From contig VCMS01000050.1 of NCBI GenBank assembly GCA_022539475.1, forward strand, positions 79,906 through 143,905: 64,000 bases of DNA, written 5' to 3'. Of this stretch, positions 1 to 11,205 are shown piece by piece. The notes beneath the pieces were generated by a model that worked only from the letters and a program-made list of their open reading frames with translations, did not search any database and was not told the origin of the DNA. The DNA comes from Gracilaria domingensis. Taxonomy: Eukaryota; Rhodophyta; Florideophyceae; Gracilariales; Gracilariaceae. Position 1 is the first letter of the stretch, and every line of letters starts with the position of its first letter. The translations under genes were made by a program, and so were the position numbers.

Positions 1-1034
1 GCGTTGCCAAGCGAGTCGATGTACTCATCCATCCGGCGTATCGGATATACGTCTTTGACGGTAACGGCGTTGAGTCGCCTGTGCTCGATACAAAATCGCC
101 ACGATCCATCCGATTTCGGAACAAGTACAACGGGCAATGCTCATGGTGACTGAGCGGGCTCAATTACGTCAGCACGTAGCATCTTCTCGACTTGAGATTT
201 CTCCTTTTCCCGAGCCTTCGGGCCGGCCCGATAAGGGTGTTGCGCAATAGGGCGAGTGTCTGGGAGAAGATCTATACGGTGTTCCGTAATTCCAATCGTT
301 CCAAGTGAACCATTCCATATGGGAGTAAAATCTCGGAGCATATCCCTTAACTTCTCTCGATGAGGCGCTGGGACGTGATCCAGATTCAGCTTCTCCAACT
401 CCTCGACAGGATCTATCTGGTCTCTACCAGGCGGTAGCGCTTTCTTAACCGAGGTGAACTGTTGTTGGTGACCCGAATTAACCATGTGCACTTCGGCGGG
501 GACAGCATCATCCGACGCTGCGAAAGTTTCCATTTCTCTCTCCCCCTGGTTAGGGTCAGATACAACGAGAACCTTGGACATGGGTATTCTCGTTTTTACG
601 ATCGCCTTCGGATGTGGGAGAACTGAGCCCAGTACTTGATGTTTGACGAGCCACTGAGTGCTTTTGCCAAAGCGGATTCCGAGGTTCCTCGTTTCGAACG
701 TTCTGTCCTGTAATAGGAATGCCATACTCGCCCTTCTGCTCTTCATACGATTGAATCGGAACTCGAGCTTTGTCAGCTGGCGACAGCGACTCGTAAAACC
801 CAATAACTTTCGACAACTCCCGAGTGGGAAGCATACACACCGGGGAGATGGGCCCGTGTCGGTAACATAGATGACAGATGGTCGTTGTCGACTTGTCGAT
901 AAATCGATTACCATATGTCCGACGTTGCGCTCTCGTATCAATCCATCCCGGACGGGAATTGCGAGATCCACTCGACCCATAAGCGAGTGGTGCTGCTGGC
1001 ACCCTCGTTCCTCCCACGTAAAGTGTTGGGTCAC
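1..1034 (-). pseudogene. pol: Ty3/gypsy pol fragment (RT leader and start of reverse transcriptase)
   Basis: The minus strand encodes a stretch matching residues ~225-410 of the pol in the tandem element: ...EELEKLNLDHVPAPHREK..., then the RT entry around HRIDLLPDTRP and YRAGPKA. A disrupted segment follows (1-140) in another frame, with the RT motif around WRFCIEHRRLNAVTV and YPIRRMDEYIDSLG. The retropepsin DTGA motif of the related element was not found, so the protease part is probably deleted. The catalytic YxDD box would lie left of the window. There is a frameshift near 140. The upstream part of this reading frame (about 700-1034) overlaps gag-derived sequence and is probably spurious. 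Confidence 0.85.
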
Positions 1035-2853
1035 CTTGCGAGGTTAGAGTTGGAGTCGATGGTAGATCTGAGGACCCGTACGAATCGGGAATACTTGCAA
1101 TGAAGTGCACATTATCCTGATCCGGGTTCACGGAGTTTCCACGATGGAGGGAGTGTGAATGAGACGACTCATCGACGAGTAGAGCCCTCGAACGGCGGGA
1201 TTTTGCCGGACGGCGCGCTCGAAGAGCATCGCCTTCCGCTTGGGCGTACTGGACCAATTCCAGATAGGTTAGCCGTCGCTTCTCTTCGCGATATCGCGCC
1301 ACCAGGGTTCTGATCGTCAGATCCAATCCATCCACGAACATCGTGCATCTTTCCTGAGCGGAATAAACGTTACCACAGCGATGAAACGCTTTATTCAAAC
1401 GGGTTCAAAAAGCCGTTTCTTGCTCTTCAGGCTTCTGTTTCGTGTCTCGTAGAGCGAGAGTCGCGTTTTGAATCGCGGTACCAGTTACATACGACCTGAG
1501 GAGTTATTGGACCGCTTCCGGCCAGCATGAAACACCCCCCTCGGACGCACGAGATGAACCTCGCACCGAGTTGAAATTGTCTTCGGCCATACCTGTAAGA
1601 AAGTAGGGTAAAGCGAGAAACGCTTGAGCCTCGTTCATACCGAGTACATCGACTTCCTACACAAAGCGGGCAAGGAAATCGAGAACCATGATTGAATCTT
1701 CGCCACCGAAGTTCTTCGTGAACACGATGTTGAGTCGCTTAATATGGTCTCTCACCTTACCGGTGCTCCGTGAATCACGGTCAGACGACGAGTCGTCCAA
1801 TCGATAATACCTATACGATAACACCTTCCTGTAGAGGAGATTAGTTGGTTACAACTCCTTGAGTCTCAAGTGACGTCTGCCCTTTTCGCGGGAGCGAATC
1901 ACTCCTTGAGTGGCATATGTCGCTTTCGACTTCGTTCCACGAGATCGACGTCGATGCCGGTTACGGCCCTCCTCGATTCCCGACGAGCTGGAGGCGGATG
2001 ATTTCGCGGAGCGAACACTAGAATTAGAACTAGATCGACCTCGATGCCGGTTACGGCCCTCCTCGATTCCCGACGAGCTGGAGGGGGATGATTTCGCCGA
2101 GCGAACACTAGAATTAGAACTAGACGAATCCGAGTCATAACGGAGTTCCTTTTTATACTTCCGATTCCGGCGAACCGGGACCGGTGAGTCGAGCGCTTAG
2201 AACCTTCGCCTTCGGCCACCGTTCGCGTTATCCATCGAAAGGATATCTTCCATAGTGGACAAACGAACCGTTAGACGGTCACCCTCCGTTCGTAACTCCC
2301 GAATGGAGAATTGATAAGCTTCAACAAAGGCAGCTGGGACACCCATAGTTTCCAAAATGGAATTCACGTCTTGACGTAAGACACGAATGTCATTGGAGGC
2401 ATCTCTGAATCCGGCTTTACCAAGCTTCTTTCTGAGATACTGCAGATCCTCGAACAAAGAGTTTTGCGCGAGCTGACTGACACGCAGTTGAGCCTCGAGG
2501 TACGAGTATCCAGGGGTTTCAACCACATCGTCTGGTCTCTCCATGGCCGGAGTACCCGTAACGGGCGGAGCTCCTACCGTAGAAGCGGCCATAGGTCCCG
2601 ACGTGACTGAGGAAGCTCTCCGGGGTTACGGGACCTGTACATTTTCAGGTGACCTTGGGAGTACGGAATCGCGAGAACGCGGAGGCCTAGGCGGAGGCAC
2701 CCCAGCATCTCTGGGAAACCCGTTCCGAGAATTCGGAGCAGGTGGCGCCATACTGGACCACGGTCTACCGAACAATGGCAAGGTCAAATATACAACGAGA
2801 AATCTCGATACTGCAAAGAGTAAACAACCCACCAACACAACTGGAGTTTTCAC
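1035..2853 (-). pseudogene. gag: Ty3/gypsy gag, frameshifted
   Basis: From right to left there is a Pro/Arg-rich N-terminus (2853-2626), a helical segment (2592-2197, with DIRVLRQDVNSILE aligning to the other element), a Ser-rich linker (2219-1899) and a capsid region (about 1860-1100) in more than one frame, with NEAQAFLALPYFLTG and FHRCGNVYSAQERCTMFVDG. The C-terminal part of the reading frame (1398-556) continues into a zinc-knuckle-like CHLCYRHGPISPVC, in which the usual Gly-His is Gly-Pro. Where the tandem units have a TAA stop after QAYIA, this copy has a TTA leucine codon. That makes it a useful outgroup for dating that stop. Confidence 0.85.
1944..2123. repeat. Two-copy 90-bp tandem duplication inside gag
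   Basis: The segment beginning CGATGCCGGTTACGGCCC occurs at 1952 and again at 2042, exactly 90 bp apart, and the copies differ at only a few bases. Ninety bases is 30 codons, so the duplication keeps the frame of the Ser/Arg-rich linker of gag on the minus strand. Confidence 0.9.
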
Positions 2854-2914
2854 TGCCCAACCAGTGTGTTCTCACCGCTGAGATTCCTTACAAGAATCAA
2901 TTCAAACCCGTTTT

Positions 2915-2930
2915 ATATCGGAAGACCACT
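2915..2930 (-). other. Candidate primer-binding site
   Basis: Directly inside the LTR the minus strand reads AGTGGTCTTCCGATAT. The tandem element has AAGTGGTCTCCCGAAG at the same place. The shared TGGTCTYCCGA would pair with a tRNA 3' end of the form ...CGGRAGACCA, with CCA as expected of a mature tRNA. The tRNA species is not assigned. Confidence 0.45.
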
Positions 2931-3870
2931 TGTAGTGCAAACCCGGGGACGGGAGAGACACTCAAGGCGTTCGACTCCTTGCTCCCTGAGGGAGGTATAC
3001 CCAGGGAATGAGCGCTCCGTGCACGGAGAATGAGGTGTAAGACCGCTCGTGCCTCGGGATATACCTCGGAGGTTGATGGGGAACAGGCTAGGTGAAGATC
3101 CGGAAACGGAGACGACCGTGGTGGGCCGCACCAGCGGACAGTGGAAACCCTAAGCAAAAAGGAAAAAAGAGGGAAAACCCAAATGAAACCCCCGGCGGGG
3201 CGTGCGAAAAGCGGCAACAGACCCGGCAGAGGGTGACGGAGACGTGTATTCGCGGCAAAGATCTCTATACGGAGTAGGTACTTTTACCACTTGTGGTTGA
3301 GCAGGTATCTGCACAATGAAAGGTGTCCGAAGACGGAATTAGCCCCAGGTCAATGGCTACAAATGATCAGAATTACCTGAATGATCACGAGGGATGGCGC
3401 TAGAATGTACCATACGCGGTGACTCTCCGGGAGGAGTGGTGCACTTCGCGTAGGCGAAACTAGTCCAGAGCTGAACCCGGTTACCCTTTACTAAAGGTGG
3501 AGGTGGCCGCGAGGTCACCTCCTATACCGTAACCGGTATATTAGTTAAACTAAATTAAATAATCTAGTGCACACTTGTGCAAAGCCACAAACGTGGTGTA
3601 CGTGACCAGCCCGCGTCAGCGGCCAGTAAATAATTCGACTCTATAAACAATTCCGCTGTGAATAGACCCAAATCAGACCACGTGTACCCACGACCACTCA
3701 ATACCACGTGCCACACTATGGCCAGTCCAGCAGACATTTCGACATCCAGTCACCTCAAGTTATCCCAGTTTTGGGCCAAGTTTGATACTTTCTTTCCCTA
3801 AGATCAAACCTCGGCGCACGAGTTATGAGCATCATCAGTGCTGATAACGCGCTTCCGCGCTCGCTCTACA
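2931..3870 (-). repeat. LTR of the left Ty3/gypsy element (940 bp)
   Basis: The ends are TGTAGTGCAAACCC at 2931 and ...GCTCTACA at 3870, i.e. TGTAG...CTACA, matching the end pattern of the five other LTR loci. Near 3541 it shares TTAGTTAAACTAAATTAAATAATC with the LTR at 35087-36043, and near 3190 the GGCGGGGC...GAAAAGCGGCAACA block. It holds two CACGTG palindromes (3679-3684, 3705-3710). Gag lies immediately to the left, so this is the 5' LTR of a minus-strand element. Confidence 0.85.
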
Positions 3871-4154
3871 ACAGCTAATGTCCAACAAAGACTCTGAGGA
3901 TCATTAGGGTATCAAATTGGATGGCTAGATGACAGGGAATTCAAATAACGCATCAAAACCTTAAATAACCAAATAAAAGCATAGCAATATAACAAAGTCA
4001 AATAAAAACAAGACCAGAATTAACGAAATCCTAACACATTACCACTAAAGCTTTATTTAAAACAGGAGTCTCCGAGAAGTTAAGAACCCATCGGAAACGT
4101 TTGTGAACACTTCGAGGAGCACTATTTCCGCTACCGAGAGAGTCGTTTCTATAT
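3871..4154. other. Flank right of the LTR, no gene seen
   Basis: AT-rich sequence with no reading frame, repeat or known signal that I can support. Confidence 0.5.
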
Positions 4155-5081
4155 GTGAAAGTCAGTCTTTCATATTCTCCTCCACCTGTCGACTCACATG
4201 AAGAGATACAGCCCTCTCATAAGTCTTTTCCAGTTCTGGGTCGAAGAATACATTGGTTGGACAATGGAAACGCTTACGATCGACACAGAGCTGCCCAGTT
4301 AATGTTCCAAGGAGCTGGTTTCTCGGAGTCATTGAAACTTGTGACAAGACGTGTGTCAATCGTTAAGGATTCTCTATTTTCTCAAGTCGCTGAGCTTGGA
4401 GGTTTCCAATTGCGTGGCCCGTTTCTGTCAATGTATCTACGAGACATTTCTAATGGAAATTTGAGGTTGAAGCAGATGTTTTCGGATTATCTTCGGAGAA
4501 AGTTCAAAGGAATATGGGATGAAGTCGCTAGAAACGTTGCTCAGAGGGTCAGTACCTGTGTCTTCAGTGCTCGAATTCGGTTCTTTGTGGGAACTGACAC
4601 GCAAAAGACCTCCGTTTTTCTAAGCCTTGGCGGTTCGTTGCAAAGAAAGCGGAGATTCAAGAGCATGCCACTTTGTTGCTGAAGAAATGGATGATAGATT
4701 ACGGCGAACTCCCCTGCTTAATCGATGTGAACCTTTCTAATTCGACGCTGGATCAATCTCATCCTTGGCTTTCCCGGTACAATCTTGGTGTTTTTGACTG
4801 GACAAACGCTTTGAGAGTTGGCGCCCGGGGACAGTTGTATTGCGACGGAAGATTGGAAAATGCTTTTCAGCGATCTATGATACAGAATGTAAGCATTGCC
4901 AGAAGCTTGATTGGAGTTGTGCCTCACAGAGTTCCTCAAAGGAAGGGGGAGCGGTACGAAACTGAGGGCATATTTCAGGGATGATCACGCTCGTATTGAA
5001 GGGATTCTGTTTCCGAATAGGCCATCCGCAGATGGTGTCAACCGTCGTCTGATGTGTGCCATTGCTCGAGATAGCAACTAA
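4155..5081 (+). pseudogene. Unrecognised broken coding sequence
   Basis: Three protein-like stretches follow each other in different frames: 4155-4682 (basic, with RHRAAQLMFQGAGFSESLKL), 4673-4984 (HPWLSRYNLGVFDWTNALRVG) and a short one ending with TAA at 5079-5081 (DDHARIEGILFPNRP). They abut with little or no gap, which suggests one gene broken by at least two frameshifts. Introns cannot be excluded because no clear GT...AG pair stands out. I do not recognise the family. No ATG-led frame covers more than about 175 codons. Confidence 0.35.
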
Positions 5082-5424
5082 AAACCATGAATAAAGATAG
5101 AAAAAATGAGTGCAGAGACCGAGACTGCATTATGTGCACGGGGTGTTTACGGATGTTTCGCATCCTAAGATGAGTACATACGTGGACTACAATCGGGCTG
5201 TTACGTCTTACAATTCTAGACCGTTAGAAGCGTTCATGCACGGGACTTTTGTAGGAGCCCTAGAGGGCTCGCACGGGTGCCCTACATACAGAAATGTCCT
5301 TTGTACGCACCGCATTGCAATCAGTATCAGTTCAGTAAATTGTTCCCTGATCTAGACGTATCTACGCTACTATCTTTCTACCAGAGACTGTTCGGAAATT
5401 CTCTCGATTTTCACCTTTCAATCT
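5082..5424. other. Spacer with an 81-codon plus-strand frame
   Basis: An open frame at 5110-5355 has no recognisable motif and may be chance or a tail of the preceding remnant. Nothing else is seen. Confidence 0.3.
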
Positions 5425-5943
5425 TCAACTGCGCCAACTAAGAACGGAGTGAGGGATATCGAGACTTAGATTTGGAATGCTGTCCAAATACATATTGACA
5501 TGCGCATAGATGCACGAGAACCGTGGATCATCCTCTCCGGTCGGCGCAAGAGAATGAGCCTCCTTTATTGATATACCACGTGCCCCCAGAACATCATCAA
5601 CTCCGGATATAGAAACAGAGGTTGATATGAGCTTATCTTGCACGTTCGAACCTTCTTCGTCGCGGAAGAGACAGTTCAGCATTTTCGCGAACTCAGATGA
5701 AGCCATTGATACGCGATCATCTTCTTTCAGAAGTGATGTCGAATTATCTTCCTTTGTATGATCAGAATCTAAATCGTTTTCGTCTTCCTCATGAGTATTA
5801 AATACGGTATTGTCCATATTGGAGACGACAATAAGTTCCCCAATCGGTTTTTTCAGTGATGTAGGGAAATACCGCCGAAGTTTCCCATTTGAGAAAATCT
5901 TTTGCACTTCGAACCACTTGTGTTCAGCATTGCATCTGTTCAA
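5425..5943 (-). CDS. Hypothetical acidic protein fragment
   Basis: An open frame of about 172 codons ends at 5425. It is rich in Asp/Glu in the middle (HEEDENDLDSDHTKEDN) and has no ATG near its left limit (the first codon is TTG), so the 5' end is missing, intronic or broken. No domain is recognised. It is convergent with the broken coding sequence at 4155-5081. It could be an exon of a decayed gene or a chance frame. Confidence 0.25.
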   Translation of the reverse strand: MNRCNAEHKWFEVQKIFSNGKLRRYFPTSLKKPIGELIVVSNMDNTVFNTHEEDENDLDSDHTKEDNSTSLLKEDDRVSMASSEFAKMLNCLFRDEEGSNVQDKLISTSVSISGVDDVLGARGISIKEAHSLAPTGEDDPRFSCIYAHVNMYLDSIPNLSLDIPHSVLSWRS

Positions 5944-6303
5944 CGCTCTGAAAAGCGTAATATTATGAGCTTAGAGCAGATGAACCGCTAGTGATTTCTT
6001 ACTGATATACCGATAAAGCACCTGTCGCATTGATGGCTAATGTAGACTTCCAGACCAAGAAGCAAATCCAAAGTGACATGCGAAGATTCAACCATTTTCT
6101 GAGGTGCGGCCACGTACGAAAGCGAAAAAAAATGAGCAGCCCATGACTGAGGGCATCTTTTCCTTGCTAGCAAAGACAGCTTCCGAAGCATCACTAGACT
6201 GACCTCCACTGATGAAGTTCTCTTGAGGTAGATGTGTTTACAACGCCCGTTGAGATCCCTAAGAGATTCAGGTTTTGTCCGAGAGTGATTGATGGGTGTG
6301 CAA
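5944..6303. other. Spacer, nothing recognised
   Basis: Short overlapping frames on the minus strand only, with no homology I can name. It ends in TGCAA (6299-6303), the left half of the direct repeat flanking the hairpin element. Confidence 0.4.
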
Positions 6304-6402
6304 CGGGTTTACTTAGAAAATGGAGATTCATTTCCGTGGTGCGCAGCGCGCGAGCATGGAGCAGATTGCAATTCTGAAGACCCAATTTTCTAAGTAAACT
6401 CG
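6304..6402. mobile_element. 99-bp hairpin (MITE-like) element, copy 1
   Basis: The left end CGGGTTTACTTAGAAAAT and the reverse complement of the right end, CGAGTTTACTTAGAAAAT, match at 17 of 18 positions. The element is flanked on both sides by TGCAA (6299-6303 and 6403-6407), a perfect 5-bp target-site duplication. A second copy of identical length is at 12414-12512. It has no coding capacity. Confidence 0.7.
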
Positions 6403-6407
6403 TGCAA

Positions 6408-7360
6408 ACCTCGTATTTTCCGTTCTGAATCTACTAGGGAGAAGAAATTCCACTTTTGAACTCAATACAGATCGGAAACCTTCCATTCGTGTTGATTGAA
6501 ATTGAGACCTGTCCACGATAACAAGACTGTCACGGTGGAACGAGAACGACATTACTAGAGTTCGAATAAAGACACGGCAGTGAAATAAGTGTAGCGCGAT
6601 CTGGAGGTAACCTTGACTCCAGATAAAACCTTCCGTCATTTAATATTCATTTACTTTTCTGTATCTAAGTACTTTGTTGTAGATGGTCAAGGCATTTCCA
6701 ATGGATGAAATGTTTTAGAAAAATTGTTTTCAGAAAATTTTCAGTAGATTTTAATGGCATTGAAGACATAATGACGCACGATCTGGCTTAATGATAATAG
6801 ACCGAACAAGAAATGAAAATTCTATGATATTCGAATTACCTTTGACGGCACGAGTTTTGCCTGGGGACATATAGTCAAGGGGTCACGTTATCGTACTTAA
6901 AACGAGAAGTGTAGGACATGCGACAGGGAATTATGCGTGACGATCTAGCACAAATTTAGCGGGAGAAAGATTGCGCCGGAAACTCTCACATGGGACGCCT
7001 CATTTGTTTCCCCCGAATTCTCGTCTCCGATTGTGTAAGTATCCCGTAGATGTAATGAAACTGCCGAGAAATTGGAATCGATAAACAGGGAACGTGCATG
7101 AATAAATAAGAGATTTGAACAACAAGAGATATGCTACACCAACTATTGCTGGGCCAGATTTCGATGGAGTCAAGCTGAAAGCAATGAAAGCCGCTTATGA
7201 ATACTGCCAATAAATGAGATTAAAGACCAAATACTCACGCTCATGTAGACTTAGAGATCATTTGAAGACAGAGCAAATATTCTTAGCTCCAAGGTACCTT
7301 CCCGTGACAATAATGTACATCTTTAGGGCTCTAAAGATTCACTAAAATTTTGGATGAATT
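6408..7360. other. AT-rich spacer with a minus-strand frame ending in the hairpin
   Basis: A minus-strand frame running from 6639 into the hairpin contains ENTRFARVYLENWVF. This resembles KNTGCAWVYLEDWVF beside the other hairpin copy at 12455, so some flanking sequence was duplicated with it. The remainder (about 6650-7360) is AT-rich and shows nothing I can support. Confidence 0.4.
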
Positions 7361-8248
7361 TTAAAGTCGTTTCATTAACCCAAAAACTTTATTTCGCCAC
7401 TGGTATAGTTTTGTGCATTTCAGAAAAGAGCTGCGGTTTTCTTTCACTCTTTCTACGAGCCTCTTGTCCTTTTCCATCCATTCTACGGATTCCGCTTGAG
7501 TTGACACATCACTTGTTTCTTTTATTGATTCGTTTCCTTCAGCGAGCATCGAAACCAGATCACCATCATCCTGGTTATATGCAGCTCCATTGGTACAATT
7601 ATGAAAGACTCTACATTGCCGAAAGATGCGCTTGTCAAGTACACCCTCTTTGTCAAGTACTACCCGCAATGTATTCTATATCGTCGATTATATAGTTCGT
7701 GCCAGAAGAATTGCGAGACTTTGGATTGACTGTGCCGCGTCTTTTCTCTCAGTAGCCTCCTCCAAGGCGGCTTAAAGCTGTGGATCCTGCATCAACGTCC
7801 CCATTACATTGTCATACTGGTAGCTTGCAATCCTGATTCTAATCGAAAATGGAGGAAGACATCTAAGAATATCTGCCTCTGGATGCGTTGCATTCGCAGC
7901 TTCTTCAGCTCCATATATCTGTTCGGTAGGGCCTTCGAAATCCTCCGATGAATTTCCAATCTTACGTCCATTTCCATGCTGATAGTATTCATCACGTAAG
8001 CATCTATAAAGCTTTACAGATTGCATCTCTGCGTCATCTCCCGATCGCCTACCGCTCAGCACCGTTCTTTCTGCATTGTTGTTCTTTCGCCCATCCATTA
8101 CCTTTAATGGTTTCGTTTCGGTTCTCGTGTGGCGTGAAGGCGTCTGTTTAATTGGAAGTTCGTTCTTCAAGGCAGGGCGGCTCGTCTCCACGACGAGATC
8201 ATCTTCCCTTTCTGGATCGTCCTCGCAAAAAAAGATGTTACTGCCCAC
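7361..8248 (-). other. Unassigned coding remnants
   Basis: Two minus-strand frames (8248-7772, about 158 codons; 7669-7361, about 102 codons) have protein-like, charged composition but no recognised domain. They lie directly downstream of the recombinase-like remnant at 8398-9182 and on the same strand. They may be its 3' exons or part of the same dead mobile element. Confidence 0.3.
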
Positions 8249-8397
8249 TGCTTTCTTTCTGTTCTTCTCAAATTCGAAGATTCCATGCTCTTTTGCAGTC
8301 TTTTAATTGCTGGGAGAGCGGCACAGCGTATAAAAAGGCTTTCATTAATCATTAAAAAGAATAGTACTTCAAACTCATATCAATGAACTATTGTCAA

Positions 8398-9182
8398 TTA
8401 CTCACCACCTTCCCCAAACGTCAATGAGAAATAGTTCATCGCCATTTCCACACCAACCTCATAGTCTTCCTGTAATATCATGACTTTAACATCCTCTAGC
8501 ATCTCTATCGAAGTATTCATTAGACGAGAGAGATGCTGTAGAACCACATCTTCAGACCAATTTTCGCCAATTTTCTTCTTCCTGAACTTCTCTATCATAG
8601 AAGTCGTGAAGCTACTCCTCAAATTCAAACGTAATCGTACTAAAATCAGCAGCCCATATTGCACATGAAGGCTGGAAAAGCTCTCTTAACCAGACGAGGA
8701 GGTTGATACTTCTCATCCTGCGTATGTAGCAACAACCGCGTATCTTTATCATCAATGTCTTCCTCCAAGATTTCAGAGTGGGCTAGGATAATCGGCCTGA
8801 CTACCTCAATGTAAAATGTACTAATCGGCTTCAAATCAGACGGAAGCATTACCTCAGGAGAGCGAAAGTCTCGCGGACGCTTTTGGATCCATGTTGGCAA
8901 CGAAAAATAACTGCGGAACTGAGACTTTTTCATGCTTTTCAGTTCCAACGCCGTTGGCACCCATAGATTTTTATACGCTTCTAAACACTGTCCTCCGCCC
9001 TCCATCATGATTGCGGCCAACCAGTTTATTCTGCTCTTCTGCGCAAGGTTCCTTTTGCCATTGTACATCAACTTTCGAAAACCCTCCAAGTTCTCCTGGC
9101 ACTTGCCATGAAACGTCTTCATTATGTACCGTAAGATATAAACGGCAATCCTATATCCTTTTGCCACTTCTGCGTCTTTCAC
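8398..9182 (-). pseudogene. Possible tyrosine-recombinase-like (Crypton-type) remnant
   Basis: Two frames overlap at 8646-8664 with a one-base shift. The first (9182-8646) has LPSDLKPISTFYIEVVRPII, resembling the 'LP..L...L..Y....RP' entry of many tyrosine recombinases. The second (8664-8398) has RLNLRSSFTTSMIEKF followed by LSRLMNTSIEMLED. That layout recalls the Arg/Thr box and the 'LA..M.HS......Y' box, but the usual His is Asn and no final Tyr is obvious. The sequence is therefore at best a degraded relative. I infer this from motif spacing only; an unrelated gene is possible. Confidence 0.3.
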
Positions 9183-10379
9183 GAGGCAAACCGCTTCTTC
9201 CTGGAAATCTAGAAGGAGTTGCTTTTACTTTTCTTTCGGCGCTCGAGCTCGGCAATTTGCCTGGAACTAGTTGAGAGTTTGGATGAGTCTCTTCAAATTC
9301 CTTTGCTGCTCTCGCTCGGTACGGTCTTTTAACCCTTTTGACCGGAAAATCTCTTATGTCCATTGAAAAAGAGGTAAAAAGAGCCAATGAAATTCCGGAC
9401 GCGAGTTGAACTTGGTGGTTCCCATCGCCTCTTATATTGATTGATGTGCACAGTAGTTCGAGAGACGTGCAATGGCGCAAGCTGAACCATAATGATTTGG
9501 ATTTCATGAACTCTAGTGAGGTATCTACTGCCAAACTGGCTCAGCGTAGTCCGCACTTCAACATTACTGTTCTCTCCTTGTGCTACAATACTCTCGTGAG
9601 CTTCCTGTTATACAAATCTTTTCACGATTATGAACTATCTTCAGCAAGTCGAACAACCGGCCTCTCGAAACGATTTAACAACATCAGTGTCCATTCCAGT
9701 TTTCACACCTTTCAACGAAGACGTGTCTTGCGAAAACTGCGACGGTACTCCGTGCTACTGTGTGCAACACGGTTCGGATATTGTCGCGAACGCCATGGTA
9801 GAGTTCCCAACCTCTTCGACAGCTGTCTCTTACAATAATCAAGCACGTAAGCACGCATACTAAATATTTGTGTTCGACCACTTTAGTCTTCTCCGCAAGA
9901 ATAATCGAGTCCGGATACCGCACTGCGTCATGCACAAAATTCGAAACGTTTGGCCGGATGCTGAAGGCCCGTATATTGGATTCAAAGAACAAGAGTTTAC
10001 TTCTTGAACAAGACATTTGCGCTTGATAAAGTGGCGGTGGAGCAATTGGGCCTTTGAGCTCTCTCTTTCGAAGCGAAAACCCTTTGGGCTTGCATGAAAG
10101 CTTTATACACTACCGGACGAGTGTGAAGAATATTTTTCCTGCTACGATAGAATTAGAAACAGCTCACGTGGAAACCATGTTTGAATGAGGTAGAAGAATA
10201 TATAGTATATCCGATGCTTCTCTTTTCACTCAGAACATTCCATAGCACGCAGCGAAAGCTCCTCCTCCCTTCCCTTTCAAGAAGAAATTGTTCTCCATTT
10301 ATCAATCAATTTGCAGGCTTATCATCATTCTGGACGTTACAGGAGGAAGCAGGCTGTGGAGAGTGACACAGCGTTGGTT
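9183..10379. other. Spacer with short frames on both strands
   Basis: A minus frame (9534-9151) and a plus frame (9630-9863, with the Cys-rich SCENCDGTPCYCVQH) are seen, but neither has a partner or recognised domain. The Cys-rich stretch is worth a profile search. Confidence 0.3.
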
Positions 10380-10874
10380 CTAAAGAACATAGTCTTCGAG
10401 CAGCTGTAAAACTATCCGATACTTCATAGCTGTATAAACAAAAAGTACTTCTCCAAGGCACATGATGGCATCCAACAAAGCATGCGAGTTCAGAACGCTG
10501 GTGTCTATAAAAGATGTGAGGAAGCTCATAGTGACTCGTCTTTCTCTCCGGAAGATCGCGCACTTAGATCGAATATTTTTATATTTATCCATGCCATTCA
10601 TGAAGAGGATGTAAGTAACAACAACCAAAATGCGGACGTGAAAGATTGTACGGCACATCGACTCCTTCCTCGTCCAGCGCGGCAATGGTGCCAGTCCATG
10701 TACACACTTTACGGCATGATCATTGAGGGGGTGAATAGATATCCTTGGGGTATCCGTTAAGTCACTATTGTAGAAGAAAACCCCGGTTCGGTCTTTGAAC
10801 ACTACAAACCCCGATTTACTTTTCATATAAAAACAAGGGCCTGTGGGTCTTTTGAATACAGTGTTTTCGTCCAC
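10380..10874 (-). other. Unassigned minus-strand frame (164 codons)
   Basis: The frame contains a hydrophobic segment (VRILVVVTYILFMNGM) in the middle and no recognised motif. It could be a decayed membrane protein or a chance frame. Confidence 0.2.
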
Positions 10875-11205
10875 GAAGCGAACGCCAACTCGTACGGCAA
10901 GAGTGGCAGCCTTCCGTGCAAAATGTTCCAGGAGTTGGCAATTATGCTACAATGGATCTGAAAGCCGCACTTCAGGTTCGTAGTCGTCATGAAGTCGTAG
11001 TGAGGGCTTTATTACATAAACGCATATCTTCCCATTACTTTCTTGAAAAACAGGGCCCCAAGTAGGTCAGGCAAAGACCAGTAGTCTCACAGACGGTGTG
11101 GAAGATGCAAGGAAGTTGCGAGCTGTAGACTAATTAGTACGCAGAGAGGTGAATTGATGACCGGATGATATCCCCCAGATAACCCATAATAGAATTACGA
11201 ACCCT
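10875..11205. other. Spacer, nothing recognised
   Basis: No frame of note and no repeat seen. Confidence 0.4.

Larger units (their letters stand above)
1..3870 (-). mobile_element. Ty3/gypsy LTR retrotransposon, 5' part only (runs off the left edge)
   Basis: Reading leftwards on the minus strand, the element shows a 5' LTR (2931-3870), a primer-binding-like site directly after it, a broken gag, and a pol that enters reverse transcriptase at the window edge. Its gag and pol are clearly related to the tandem element at 12957-34400 but considerably diverged: spacer, capsid and RT leader align, while the protease segment between gag and RT seems shortened. Several frameshifts and in-frame stops make it inactive. 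The 3' half and the other LTR lie outside the window. Confidence 0.9.
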
